DNA of 64,000 nt from Endomychus coccineus (taxonomy: Eukaryota; Arthropoda; Insecta; Coleoptera; Endomychidae): positions 260,277,736-260,341,735 of the forward strand of contig OY294067.1 of the NCBI GenBank assembly GCA_958510875.1, in the 5' to 3' direction. A model generated the notes under the pieces. It was given only the letters and a program-made list of their open reading frames with translations, was not told where the DNA came from and ran no database searches. Each line of letters starts with the position of its first letter. Position 1 is the first letter of the stretch. A program made the position numbers and the translations under genes. Positions 31,490 to 43,596 of the stretch are shown piece after piece.

Positions 31490-31880
31490 ATATATTACTA
31501 CGGTTCGTGAGTCAGCAAGATGATCGGCATGTCTCGAGGTTGACAACGAAGGGTTGACCTATTTGAACTGTTCCAGCCCGCCTAACAGGAATCTCTCGTG
31601 GTAGAAAACACACGAGATTTCTGATGATCACCGACCATGCGAAAGTTTTTACAAAAGGGAAAGATCGCCTACTTTTCAACGATGTTCTAATCTAGACAGG
31701 AGAGGTCAATGAATTCCTAAGTGTGAAATCACCAATCAGATAAATAGCGATTTTCTTAATAGAATCTAAGAACTTCAGCGTATGTTTGGGAGCTGAACTC
31801 CAAACATGTGAACAGTACTCCAGGACAGGTCAAATCTGTGCTTTGTAAATTATGAGCAGCTTCTAGAGTCTGAGGTAGCT
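31490..31880 (-). pseudogene. LINE ORF2 C-terminal region remnant
   Basis: Minus strand: IYKAQI, stop, PVLEYCSHVWSSAPKHTLK, FLDSIKKIAIYLIGD, LRNSLTSPV and a decayed tail ending WNSSNRSTLRCQPR. The RPxLEYCSxVWxxAPKxxLxxLDSIQxKAIRLIGD pattern is the post-RT region of jockey/CR1-like LINEs. Confidence 0.75.
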
Positions 31881-32028
31881 CTAGGCATGGAATAGAAAAC
31901 AATATTCATTTGGAGCGTTTCTTGGAAATTGAGTATGTGACCACAGTTGATTCTGTGAGGCCCAATACCTTCAGTTCTGTCTATTTACATCAGTTCCATC
32001 AAGGAAAGTGTAGCTTGATCCAAAAAAA

Positions 32029-32385
32029 TTATATTTTCCTCAAACATGATGTAATTATTAGGAACAACGTAATTTCATATCCTCGCAGATCTAAATCACT
32101 TCCTAATAACTCGTGAATCAATGTGAATTTATAAGGGTGAATTTTACGTTTATGTAAAACATAAAGCACTATAGCAAGATCTAGTCTCCTTGCACTGTAG
32201 CATGACTCAAATTCATATCCAAGCCAATCTGGTGGGAACTGAAATAGCCATGTTCTCATCCATCTCCTCAATAATACTGGCAGTAGATCGTGAAATAGGC
32301 GGGGGATTTTGATGAACTTCGTTAAAGAAAGACTACCACTGTAGTTCTTCATCATATCCGTCACCATACATCCTAATAAATTCAA
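32029..32385 (-). CDS. Unidentified 118-residue open frame
   Basis: Not recognised. Length 118 codons with ordinary amino-acid composition and no low-complexity run, which is unusual for this AT-rich window. Notable segments: LLRRWMRTWLFQFPPDWLGY near the middle, then LVLH-type basic stretch HKRKIHPYKFTLIHELL near the C-terminus. No signal peptide or membrane helix is obvious. It directly follows a LINE tail and could be a decayed transposon or retrogene piece; it could also be chance. Confidence 0.3.
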   Translation of the reverse strand: MNLLGCMVTDMMKNYSGSLSLTKFIKIPRLFHDLLPVLLRRWMRTWLFQFPPDWLGYEFESCYSARRLDLAIVLYVLHKRKIHPYKFTLIHELLGSDLDLRGYEITLFLIITSCLRKI

Positions 32386-32399
32386 TACTATCTTTCCCC

Positions 32400-34240
32400 G
32401 AAAGGCACATTATTACTAAGATTTTTTTACTTCAGAAAATCATCTGCATCAATTTTCCCGAAAGCTTACTTGACATAACTAACATTGAATGATAAAAAAT
32501 GCTGAGCCTTCTAGACAACATATTAGATAAATTAATTTTCACAATTAAAACATTTTTCTCAAAAATTTGGTCTTTCACTGTATCGAACAAAAATTAGAGG
32601 CCACCATTTGCAAAAACAAATTTAAAATATCTTTTGACCCCTCCCTGTCTCATTGTATTGTCGATATGAAGTAATTATATGTTGTAAATGGTTTCCAAAT
32701 TCGTAACAAAAGAAATATTTAGTATTGTTTGTATGTACATACCTACGTTAAAATGCGTATGATAATCATCTATTACTAGGGCGAGGGCTCGACTACCAAT
32801 ACCACTGTAATTGCCCTTAGCTAATGGATAGTTGAACATTCCTAATGCCGCTTGTTATCCGCACGTTTTTTTATTGATTATGTCATTTTATAGAAAAGAA
32901 TAGTAGAACTTGCGTTAGAAAGCAACTTCGAATACTCAATAGCTGGTAGAAATTCAATGTCTTTAAATGTACGAAACTATTTTAACTTGAGTTTTCGAGT
33001 TTTGCAGAAAATAGAAGCTAGGGCTAGTGTCCTATGTTCAACTATATAATTTTCTCTGATTTACGCCTAGAGACTTAAATATTTCATGTTGGTCTTGTTT
33101 CCAAATCTGAGGGATTCAGTTTTTTCTGTTGAAATAATCCTTGAACAAGGTATTATTCTGATTTTCTTCCTTCCTTGAAGGATGTAGCTATAGAAGTTTC
33201 TTCCTGTCCGACTGAAATTGTTCAAGTTTCCACTAAAATTATTGAAAAATAAACATGAAGGAACCATAATGAATGTCCGCCTTGGTTGAAATCAAATTCG
33301 ATACATTATTTAGAAGCTTCTACTTCCAAGGAACCCTATTTGTCGAATCATCCCCCTATAAACTTTCCCAAAATTTCCAAAAAATGTATATAAATTATCT
33401 TAAAAAAACGAAAATTTCAGACCTCAAGGAAAGAAGATTATTTTCTCAGAAGGAAACTATTTTCTGAGGTATTGCCCCTTATTTACTGGATACAGTGTAT
33501 ACAAGGAAAACTTTCATTTTTTCTATATTACAATTAGCTCAATAGAATAGTCCTTGCCATTCAAAAATATTGAAACAGGAACAGCGGTGACAATATCACG
33601 GAAGTTTCAGTTACATCAAAATTTTGGTGAACTAACAACCTAAATTCTTCACATGCTTACATTATAACCGCTGACAACAACCCGATATAGTTCTATTACC
33701 ATTTTTATTTCTTCTTAAAATATATACCAACAAAGCTATATTTCAATGTCTTTTATATATGAAAATCAGGTAAAGTCGTGTAGCGACATTTTCTAAATTA
33801 TTATCGGATTTAATTTTATCGGTAACTGCGTGGTTTCCTGTATTTTCATCATAAACTCAACTTGTGTTACATAAGTACATAACTAACGTTTATTTTAGCT
33901 CGATGTAGAATGTTTAAACAGAGCTTATATTTAAGAAGATTAAATGATGGAATAATGAACTTGAGTTGGAAACAATTCTATTCGTATATATGTACGAACA
34001 TAGTGTTTGTTGTTCCATCTGAACATACTTAACCCTCTTATATAATATATATTATAGTTCTGTTAAAATTTTTATTTCTTCTTTATTTCAATGGTTGTGG
34101 TATGTTACATAGTCCTAGTGTTATCAATATAAAAACCTTACCCACTGTAAGGAATTTAATATACTTTTTCAGAAAGTTACAACTTCAATTGTAATAAGAT
34201 ATAGGTATGATTAGCTTATTGCAAGGTACCTACTAAACGA
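32400..34240. other. Intergenic DNA
   Basis: No domain-bearing gene recognised. Short open frames at 33067-33267 and 33273-33467 have no known motif. Confidence 0.45.
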
Positions 34241-34391
34241 TGATTATACGAGGATATTTCAGGAGGAAATGGAAATATTTCCATATTTCTCACATGTCTA
34301 GGAAGCCAAAATAAACAAAATAATCTCATATGTTCAACTCCGATTTTCAATTGTTCCACTTGTTTCATAGACACTTTGATTTATTACAAAA

Positions 34392-34764
34392 CTAACAAAA
34401 AAAAAACAAAAAATAAGCAAATATCGTTAATTCACAACAAATTTTCGAAACTTCACCGTCCACTTCGATACACTTATTTGAGCGTTTAGAAATTGAAGTA
34501 GTAGCGAGTTTTAGTGAACGATGCTTCGCTCTAATGAACGCTGCAGCATTAGGAATGCAATTTAGTAACACATTTCTTGTGTCCACTTTTGTGGCATGAA
34601 CCAACGACTTTATCAATCCCCAAAGACAGAAATGTGGGTGTGATCTCGGTGGCCAAGGGTGCGTGCTGCCTACTGCCAATCCAGAGATCGCCGAAATGGG
34701 TATTCAGAAAGTTTCTTACATTATCTGAATAATAAGGAGGCGCTCCATCATGTTGGAAGGTAAA
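34392..34764 (-). pseudogene. Tc1/mariner (IS630-like) transposase C-terminal half
   Basis: Minus strand: FTFQHDGAPPYYSDNVRNFL and NTHFGDLWIG in one frame, then WPPRSHPHFCLWGLIKSLV, HATKVDTRNVLL and NKCIEVDGE in the next. The FQxDGAPPHY, WPPRSPDLTPxDFFLWG and CIEVDG motifs are typical of DDE/D transposases of this superfamily. The catalytic Asp in RSPDLTP and the DFF residues are lost (RSHPHFC). Truncated by the foldback. Confidence 0.8.
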
Positions 34765-37700
34765 TAGTCTAGGAGCTAGACCGATTTTGTTTGACTGAAC
34801 ATTAACCCGATGGCACTATGGTTTATCGTTAGAGGACGTTTCAATGACCAATTCATCTCACAGACCGAATTTTCCCCGCCTGCTAGATCTCGTGATACGG
34901 CATCCGCATATATTTTTTTTTTTTGACTGGAGGTTAACCCCTTCCAAGTTGCGGTTACTTGAAAAGCATGCCATTCTTATACACTTCCACCATGGGCCAT
35001 CATTTTTTATCGTGTCCGTTTATCAGGACGACCAGTTAAAATTTAACCAAAAATGGACTGCAAGTTAACCCCCCAAACCTGGTGGAAAATGTTCATTGGT
35101 GTTGGCAATTGTTAACATACCCTATGCCATCAAAAGTTATCGGCCCATTTCCGAGTAATCGGCCATTATTTAGACCAAAAATGTTTCTTTTTTTCATTTT
35201 GAGGATAAAAGTTGCGGGTTACAAGGTAACATGATGGCACCATGTTAAATAACTTTATTAAAGATCAAATAAAGATTTAAAACTATTGCCACCACTCCTT
35301 GCTTATTTGAACCCCCAAAACTCACTAAAATCTTCCACGAAAATGAAATAATAAATTAAGAAAAGCCGTTTCGATTTTAAACCCAGCCAGAGTCGCAATA
35401 ATTTACTAATCTATCATAAAATTGGCCCTAATATCCATATTTTTCATATTTATGGTTTATGTTACCCCCTACGACAATTTATCATACCCTCCTCACGCTG
35501 AATTAACGCCAAACATACAACTGTAATTGAGCATGTTTTTTTTACAAAATTATTACGATACGTTAATGTACCCCTCCCTCCACGATTCATTAATTCACCC
35601 CCTCTCAAGTACATCATCATCCCCCTTTTAAACAACCCCTATGCAGAACAATATTAAAAAATCAGTATTCTTGAGCTTTTTCATTACAACATTATATAAC
35701 TGTTTTATTCCTCATTACAGCACTAAACATATCACTAAAAGTAGATTATTTTCTCAAAAAAAAATCGAAAAAATATATATATGGGTGATTCTTTCTGAAA
35801 TCGGTCACCCTATCTTGCCCATTTTTTTTCTACGTTTCAATAAATAAAAATGTACATCCGTGAAGCTTGAACGGTCTACTTTCGGATACTACTCGGCCTT
35901 TTTGAATATAGCGCGTTCCAGCGATGGGAGGCATGGAACAAGGGATGAACATCCATTAAAAAATTCATAAAAAACTCAATATAAATTGCAGACTAACGAA
36001 TTGAAATTTGTCGACTCTTCAGTTGTATTTTTGAAGAAAATACAACAATTTTCATTCGAAAAATTTTTTGATATATTGCTTCCTTTTGATGTTATTTTCA
36101 ATTGAAACAAAATCAATTTCTACACCTTCAGATATCGATTCTCAGCTTATATTGCAAGATTATAAAAAAATCATAACAACAAAAAGTTCTTATTTTTTCA
36201 TGTAGAAAACGATTATATAGTTCAAAATGTCGAATCTGAAAAAAAAATTGCATTTTCATTTTGCCTATCAATATGATTAGAATATGCATTTAAATTCATA
36301 AAAAAATTGAAGCTCTCGTCTTAAGTCGTGGTGATGATACAGTAATTTATATGGGAGGTGGAGGGAAACTGAAGCTGTGATTCTGCTTTTTATTCATAGA
36401 ATAAAGAAGTAAAAATAACTACAATACGTAGAAAGTACACAATGTGTATCAATTTATTTGTTAACAAAACGAAATTTATTTTACAATCTGACAATTTTCC
36501 CACTCTCTTTCAAAGAGAGGGGTGGGTTCTCTACAACTGTAAAACAAAAATATTTTCATGAATCTTTACATTTGGAAAAATATAGCAGTAATTTCATGTT
36601 TACAATGTAATTATCTTGAAAAAAAATATTTTCAATACATTAAGAAATGATTTTTTACGCAATTTTACTTACTTCCTCATTTATTTTAATAATAACTCTT
36701 GATTGACTTTTGATTGTTTGCAAAATGACAATTTGAACTATATAATCGTTTTCTACATGAAAAAATAAGAACTTTTTGTTGTTTGATTTTTTTATAATCT
36801 TGCAATATAAGCTGAGAATCGATATCTGAAGGTGTCATGCTGGAACGCGCTGTATTCAAAAAGGCCAAGTAGTATCCGAAAGTAGACCGTTCAAGCTTCA
36901 CGGATGTACATTTTTATTTATTGAAACGTAGAAAAAACAATGGGCAAGATAGAGTGGCCGATTTCAGAAAGAATCACCCATATATATACTTTTCCTATTT
37001 TTTTTTTGAGAAAATAATCTACTTTTAGTGATATGTTTAGTGCTGTAATGAGGAATAAAACAGTTATATAATGTTGTAATGGAAAAGCTCAAGAATACTG
37101 ATTTTTTAATATTGTTCTGCATAGGGGTTGTTTAAAAGGGGGATGATGATGTACTTGAGAGGGGGTGAATTAATGAATCGTGGAGGGAGAGGTACGTTAA
37201 TGTATCGTAATAATTTTGTAAAAAAAACATGCTCAATTACAGTTGTATGTTTGGCGTTAATTTAGCGTGAGGAGGGTATGATAAATTGTCGTAGGGGGTA
37301 ACATAAACCATAAATATGAAAAATATGGATTTTATGGCCAATTTTATAATAAATTAGTAAATTATTGGGACTCTAGCTGGGTTTAAAATCGAAACGGCTC
37401 TTTTTAATTTATTTTCATTTTCGTGGAAGATTTTAGGGAGTTTGGGGGGTTCAAATAAGCAAGGAGTGGTGGCAATGGTTTTAAATCTTTATTTGATCTC
37501 CAATAAAGTTATTTAACATGGTGCCATCATGTTACCTTGTAACCCGCAACTTTCATCCACAAAATGAAAAAAAGAAACATTTTTGGTCTAAATAATGGCC
37601 AATTACTCGGAAATGGGCCCATAACGTTTGCTGGCATAGGGTATGTTAACAATTGCCAACACCAATGAACATTCTCCACCAGGTTTGGGGGGGTTAACTT

Positions 37701-37983
37701 GCAGTCCATTTTTGGTTAAATTTTAACTGGTCGGCCTGATAAACGGACCCGATAAAAAATGATGGCACATGGTGGAAGTGTATAAGAATGGCATGCTTTT
37801 CAAGTAACCGCAACTTGACCTCCAGTCAAAAAAAAAAAATGCGGATGCCGTATCTCGAGATCTAGCAGCCGGGGAAAATTCGGTCTGTGAGATGAATTGG
37901 TCATTGAAACGTCCTCTAACGATAAACCATAGTGCCATCGGGTTAATGTTTAGTCAAACAAAATCGGTCTAGCTCCTAGACTA
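34765..37983. mobile_element. 3.2-kb foldback element
   Basis: Ends TAGTCTAGGAGC and GCTCCTAGACTA. Left arm 34765 to about 36233, right arm about 36722-37983, spacer about 490 bp. A 190-bp stretch (about 35929-36123) in the left arm has no partner. The outer ~600 bp match the arms at 6700-7900, so the two are one family. No transposase is visible; open frames such as 35641-35847 are arm sequence. The flanks (AAA/TAA) give only a doubtful target duplication. Confidence 0.85.
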
Positions 37984-38329
37984 TAATATGTGATCGAATA
38001 TTCAAAGGTACTTCGTCCTATATTCACTCTAAATGATCTTCCAAAAAATGTAAATAACCTTCCCCAGCAAAGCACAGTGCTAAAAGTATACACACACATC
38101 AAATCGGCATATGACTGAATTTGTGAGGCAGTTTTACAATCTCATAAAACTAGCACCACTGTCAGTTTTTACGACACTTGCCTACTTAACATTGCGTTTA
38201 GAAAAACCTAATTATCTTTGAAACAAAAATGAAAATCGGACTTGAACATATGAGCTTATTTTGCTTATGTTGGCTTCCTAGACATGTCCTTAAAATATTT
38301 CCATTTCCTTCCGAAACACCCTGTATAAT

Positions 38330-39149
38330 ATAATTTGAAATTTTTAATGATATAGGTACCTAGCTGGTTGTTCCAGAATATGCCATTCAAGGTTGTCTAC
38401 AGATGAAGTTATTGCAGCAACGTACAATTAAATGCTCATATACTTACTACGTACATATTGAATTGCTAGGTAATTCTCTATTACATTCTCGAATTTCTTT
38501 AAAATGTTTATGCATTATTTACTCTCAAGCTTTTTTTTGTCAATAATATGTAAGCAATCGTCTCCTAGTAATATGGAGTCTGCTTATATTAAACTTCATT
38601 AAATAAAATATTCATGTCTCATTGTCGTCTCCTGTTGTTGGTCAAAGAATAATAGTCTGCCGGCCAAGGTCAAAAGAAATTTACTTTAACGTATGTTTCA
38701 TAATTTATAAGTTAATAACCGACACTCTCGTATCTTAAGAGGAACCATTTCATGCCTCGAGGTGAAGATGCGGAGCTGAAAACACTAAAATTGCGGTAAC
38801 TGTTTTTAGGGATACTAATAAATATTTTTTCATTTTTTTAAAATATGATGAAAAGTATGAGAATTAAATTATGCCGAACCAAACTTGTTCAATTTCAAAA
38901 CCTGGCATAATTGTAGACGTAGAAGACTATCAACGCTGAAAAATGTTTTGATCAGGTGCTTCTAAATTTATTAATTCATTCTACAAAATATATAGTACTA
39001 AAACTACATTGATTTACGGGAGAATTAAATAAATTCATGGAAATATGAACTGAAGTACGTTGACTGTGTTCCACGATTAAAATACAGTCCATCTGTCAAT
39101 CCATTTAGGAGTTCCAATAATATTAACAAGTATTAAAATGTTTGCATTT
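38330..39149. other. Intergenic DNA
   Basis: AT-rich; nothing recognised. Confidence 0.45.
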
Positions 39150-39640
39150 ATGTGAATAATATTAGTAATTATATAAATAATATGAAAAACTACGATTAGA
39201 ACAATGATAATGAGATTGTAAAAAAATACAAAAATATTATTTAGAATAATTTTTCATATTTTAATAATAAACAGTTATTTTTTTTTTCATTCATTCAATT
39301 AATGAAAAAAATATTAATAATTCCCTACAAATAAATTTGTTATATTCAAAACCCTTAAAGATTTAATGATTTTATTGATAAAATTAATCATAAAAAATTA
39401 TAAAAATATACATTTAAAATTTTATCTAAGAAACGATAAAAATGAAAAATTTTACTCAAATAAAACTTTTTTTACCAATAAATGAATAAACATATATTTT
39501 TTCATTTTGAATATAAAAAAAAATTTAGAAATTTAAAAAAAAATTGCTTATAAATAAAATTTTAAAACTAAAAATTTTTACAAAAATAGCACTTCTAAGA
39601 TTTTACCAAACAGTTGTATTGCTTGAACAAACAAACTTGT
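39150..39640. other. Extremely AT-rich block
   Basis: About 490 bp of mostly A and T in long runs with almost no G or C, richer in A+T than any other stretch of similar size here. No gene. Could be matrix-attachment-like or a decayed retroelement tail (inference). Confidence 0.6.
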
Positions 39641-39849
39641 TTAACATTTGAGAAGAGTGTATGCCAATTGAGCCCAATCGTACTTTACCCCATGAAGTGC
39701 AGAAATTTTGCCTGGAACTTAACAAGCCGCTTGGATACATCGGAAATATTCATATAATGAGAATTCGTCAATGGATTTCTCAAAACAAGATAGTGGAAGT
39801 AAATGAAATTCTCTAGCAGGATGTTGATTATAGTGGGTGATATGAAAGA

Positions 39850-39975
39850 GGGGTAGTATTTCCAAGCGACAAGGTTATCGCAAGTTGGTTTATTGAATTT
39901 TTAAATATTTTCGGCTATATTAGGTTAGTAGGTTATTTGAAATGCGATTGATTGATTCATGTACCTTCTTTGTAC
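39850..39975 (+). repeat. Single dispersed unit of the 28.3-kb tandem repeat
   Basis: Shares TTCCAAGCGACAAGGTTATCG and TTTATTGAATTTTTA and TAGTAGGTTATTTGAAA blocks with the units at 28275-28700. Confidence 0.65.
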
Positions 39976-39979
39976 CTAC

Positions 39980-41450
39980 ACATATTTGACTGCTCTCGGC
40001 CAATTGCAATTGCAAATTCCAACAAAATTTTAAACTTGTAATACTTCTTTCCGCCCAGGGCTGATTAACCACTAGGCCATAGCATATTTCATGCAAGCTG
40101 AACAAAAATATATTGAAAATTGAAAAGAGCCGACTAAAGCAAGCCACGGGTTGGGTGCAGATGCTCATAAGTCAAAGAGCCCGCCTTTTCGTCGAAACAT
40201 CTGCCTCGTCTCACTGACGAGGTGTTGAGAAGAGCAAAACAGCTGTCTGAGACTATAGGACGTGTCGTCACTGTTCAACCTGGTGAACCAAAACTTTGTA
40301 TATTGACTGCTAACAAGAAATGTTTGCTTTGTTTAATGTGTTGAACTGTAAGAAAAAAGTCTGGACAACCCTGCAAAAAAAAATTGAATAGTCTCCAATT
40401 TAACAAGAAATAGAGAAATATTTGGTTGGCCTAAGGCGCCAAGCACCAAGAGACCTTAATCCGGCACTGTTTCCGCCTTCGCTGAATCGTAACGAACAAT
40501 TTAAAATCTTTGCGCTCAAACGGCACATCAGATTAGAGGGTCCATGCCGAGATCCATAATTTTGCGCCCGAACGGCATGTGCCCTTTGAGAGATTGCGTC
40601 AGATTATGCAATGATATTATTTCCACATTTGTTTTTCATGTTGTTTTTATTGCATAACAGTAGTACCAGTGCAAAATTGTCACTTTATACTTATTGCTGA
40701 TATATTCTTACTTTCCAAATTTCTCCTACTGCTATTTCATCGGTATCCATTTATATTATAGTATACAAGTAGAGATGCCAATTTGTTTTTTCTTGTGGAA
40801 ATAATTCTCTCATCTTAAACTCGAAAAGAAATGTTGGACATTTAAACTTGTCAATTATTACATTTTTTTTTTTTCAAATCAGGACTCAGCGGGTGTTAAT
40901 TTTTAAAACACGATACTCCCATAAATCAATTACTTGTTAGTTAATGTTGTTATTTTACACAGGAACATAATTGAGCGCTGATACTTAATTTTCGATTAAT
41001 TTAAATTTAAACCATTATGTGATGATAATCTGATTTCTAAAATCTAGACCGTAAATGTCAATTTGTTGCGTCCCACATGAGCAATATAACTTTCTGGAGA
41101 ATTCTTATGAAAACCCTATTTGAAGAAATTAATACTATTACTTCCCTCACTACACGTAGTTTAAAGTGCATTGAATTAGAAACTAACCTCACATACGCAG
41201 TGCGTAAAAACTGTGACTCTAAAGTGCTGGAAATATTGCTTTTGGGTATTTTTAACATTCATCTGCAGTTTTTCGAACAGAATTATAGTATTTTATTTAA
41301 CCATGATGACAACAGTGTTTTTATGGTTATAAATTTAAATCACACCCATATATTTAATCTGCGAAAATGCGAAATTCTCATCGTAAGATTCAAGTGACGT
41401 CATCGATATGACGTCACAGTCTACGTTATGTGTAATTACTCAAATTGTGA
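39980..41450. other. Intergenic DNA
   Basis: No recognised gene. A 106-codon open frame at 41077-41397 has no known domain and lies in AT-rich DNA; I do not call it a gene. Confidence 0.4.
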
Positions 41451-41456
41451 TAGTTC

Positions 41457-41545
41457 GTGTGACAGCAAGTGTCAGTATCAAACATAGAGTTGTAGAATAC
41501 ACTATGTAGACTATTTGAATACAATTTCAATGTAACACAGAGTAT
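41457..41545 (+). repeat. Dispersed 95-bp repeat, copy at 41.5 kb
   Basis: TGACAGCAAGTGTCAGTAT, then ACACTATGTAGACTATTTG and TTTCAATGTAACACAGAG. Same family as 2684-2775 and 3716-3800. Confidence 0.65.
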
Positions 41546-41584
41546 AATTTAAATCAGTTTCAATATATTTTCAATCCAACCACT

Positions 41585-41860
41585 GTATGTATGCAGACGA
41601 TACGAAAATGTTTGGTAAACCTTAACCCATTTTGCTCAGTTAAATGCTGATTTAGAGGCTATATTCAATTGATGTGCAGCCTGGTGTATATCGCTAAACA
41701 TGGCTAAGTGCACTGTACTCCATATTGGAAAAACCCGCGTCTTTGACTGAACACAACGTTGCATGTAAAAGAGGAGACCTCATTACCATGTATAAAATTG
41801 CCAACGAATATCTACTGGCGCAAATCCGTGCAACGTGCAATTTTGATTTTTTGCGATCGA
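41585..41860 (+). pseudogene. LINE reverse transcriptase fragment
   Basis: Plus strand: ADDTKMFGKP (RT motif C), AQLNADLEAIFN, then LNMAKCTVLHIGKT and, after a jump, CKRGDLITMYKIANE. These are the YADDTKxF, LNxxKCxVLHIGK and RGDLIxxYKI blocks of jockey/CR1-like LINEs. The intervening region is deleted and frames are broken. Confidence 0.65.
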
Positions 41861-41989
41861 TTGAGAGGCCACTCTTACAAATTGAAAAAGAAAACATTCA
41901 AACATTCATGAGACAACATTTTTGCTCTACCTACATTTTTATTAGTGTAATAATAATCAGTTTGTTAGCCATTAACTTGTTATAGAACA

Positions 41990-42910
41990 CAATAGTCGTG
42001 AGACTCTGTTCTGATTGTTCATAATAATAATAATAATAACCATACATTTGACTCGCAGAAGTGTCAGACAGCTATTTTGCTTATTAGAATTATTAGATCG
42101 ATTGATCACAGTTCATTTTTATAGGTTGAAATAAACCTTTGTTGCAATGAAAAAATAGTATTTATAGAGGATGAATGAAGCACCTCGAATTCAATTATAG
42201 AGCGTTGACGAGATCATAAACGTTCAAAGCCTTGATATCGCTCCTGCTGTGTTATCTATAGTATTAATAACATAGATTGCCACGAATTTCGAACATGATG
42301 CAATATGATTTGACCTCTTTTTAATTTAATGTAAGTAATTGAATATATTTCCACAAACAAATACATATAAAAGTGAAAACCTGTCCGTATATTCCCTATA
42401 GATAGCCAAACCCTTCAACCGATCATCATGAAATTTTGCACTAAGATACTTGATAGCTGATCCAAGTCTTAGGGTGTTAGGGGTGTAATCTAAAACTAAT
42501 GATATTAGTGTCGATTTCATAGTTTTCGGGGTCGCTTGATATGAATAGTTTTGTTTAGTATTGAAAACACGATAGGATCCTAATTCCCCAAGGTGTGTCT
42601 TTCAGGAGACACCGGCGACCGACCATCTCACGTGACTAGAAGTGTGGTATTTGGGTTGCGAAGACAACTAGATATAGTCCATGTCCGGCTGTGATTGGTT
42701 GGTCATCATATGACATTTCACTTTGATTCTGAGCGATAAGTTCAAGTTGTGAAATACTTGAAAATTCAAAGAAAAAAAATTGCAAGATCCACCTTTGAAG
42801 AAACACATGAAATGAAATGAAGACTTGTTAGAATTACAAGGGGCAAATGAAACAGATGTGTCAATAATAAATATTTAAATATTATTGTAGAAATAAAGAA
42901 CGTTGTTTTT
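41990..42910. other. Intergenic DNA with possible transposon end
   Basis: A (TAA)n run lies at about 42024-42040. The segment 42360-42480 (AGCCAAACCCTTCAACCGATC and a following TGAAATTTTGCAC) resembles transposon termini common in insects, but no partner end was found. Confidence 0.35.
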
Positions 42911-42919
42911 TGTTCTAGG

Positions 42920-43500
42920 TATTATTTTCAAGATGAAGGAAGAATTAAAATTTGGGCCTACTGTTCATAAGAAATTCAGGAATCAACATAAAAATGAATG
43001 AAATAGAATCATTGAACAACCTACTGAAGATTAACCAACTGAAGAGAAAGCGAGGATAACATTGAGAAGCTACTGGACACAATCGACGACCTAGTGAGCA
43101 TGCAAAAGTGGAAGAGGATTTTGGATATTGAACGGCAAAATACTAACAGTTACCATGAAAATTTATACTGAAAATTTGAAGTAAGTATGCGAGAAAGAAT
43201 ATAGGATACTTACTGCACAGTATGCCAAAGTTGTATTCATCGCTACCTGTGTGAGTGTCCTAAATATGCAGTGAGATTCCTCACCTTGTGTAGACATATG
43301 GACTGGGTAAGAAAAGAAAGTATGAGGAGCGAATGGAAACTCAACTCTGTTTTAGACTAGGTTTTAGATGAAGTTTCAAAGTGTTTAGGAGACAATTCAC
43401 TTATTAAAACACAGCACGACGAGGTAGTCAACGAATTTATCAAAGAGAAGATAGCAGAGGCAAATCAGGTACCAGATGAGCTCCGGATACAAAAGTAAAC
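42920..43500 (+). pseudogene. SWIM zinc-finger transposon-type protein remnant
   Basis: Plus strand: ILDIERQNTNSYHENLY, then CTVCQSCIHRYLCECPKYA followed by VRFLTLCRHMDWV. The C-x-C...C-x-H arrangement is a SWIM zinc finger, a domain found in MULE transposases and related multicopy insect proteins. A stop follows SVLD near 43359; the reading then continues as VVNEFIKEKIAEANQVPDEL. Earlier parts have frameshifts. A decayed multicopy element gene is likelier than a host gene (inference). Confidence 0.5.
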
Positions 43501-43596
43501 GAGCTCAGTTTTAGGCAGTGCATTAACGTTAGCCAAGGGAATTTTTAGCCGTATGTTTAGTAAATTCTGCAGACGGTTCAGTCTTGAAACAACGTA

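Larger units (their letters stand above)
34247..38325 (-). mobile_element. Tc1/mariner-type element split by a foldback insertion
   Basis: The right end, read on the minus strand, starts CAGGGTGTTTCGGAAGG, and AGGAAATGGAAATATTT plus ACATGTCTAGGAAGCC recur in inverted form near the left end (34250-34310). The transposase remnant lies at 34392-34764. TA adjoins the ends. The 5' half (37984-38325) is mostly non-coding, so the element was already deleted or decayed when the foldback (34765-37983) entered. Confidence 0.7.

Noticed and set aside
34844..35068. Open frame with a run of Phe
   Set aside because: It comes from the foldback arm; the same sequence is read in reverse at 37723-37938 and 7604-7855.
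41077..41397. 106-codon open frame as a gene
   Set aside because: No recognisable domain and lies in AT-rich DNA between repeats.
42326..42560. Helitron-like 5' end
   Set aside because: The AAACCCTTCAACCGATC stretch is suggestive, but no 3' hairpin/CTRR end or coding part was found nearby.
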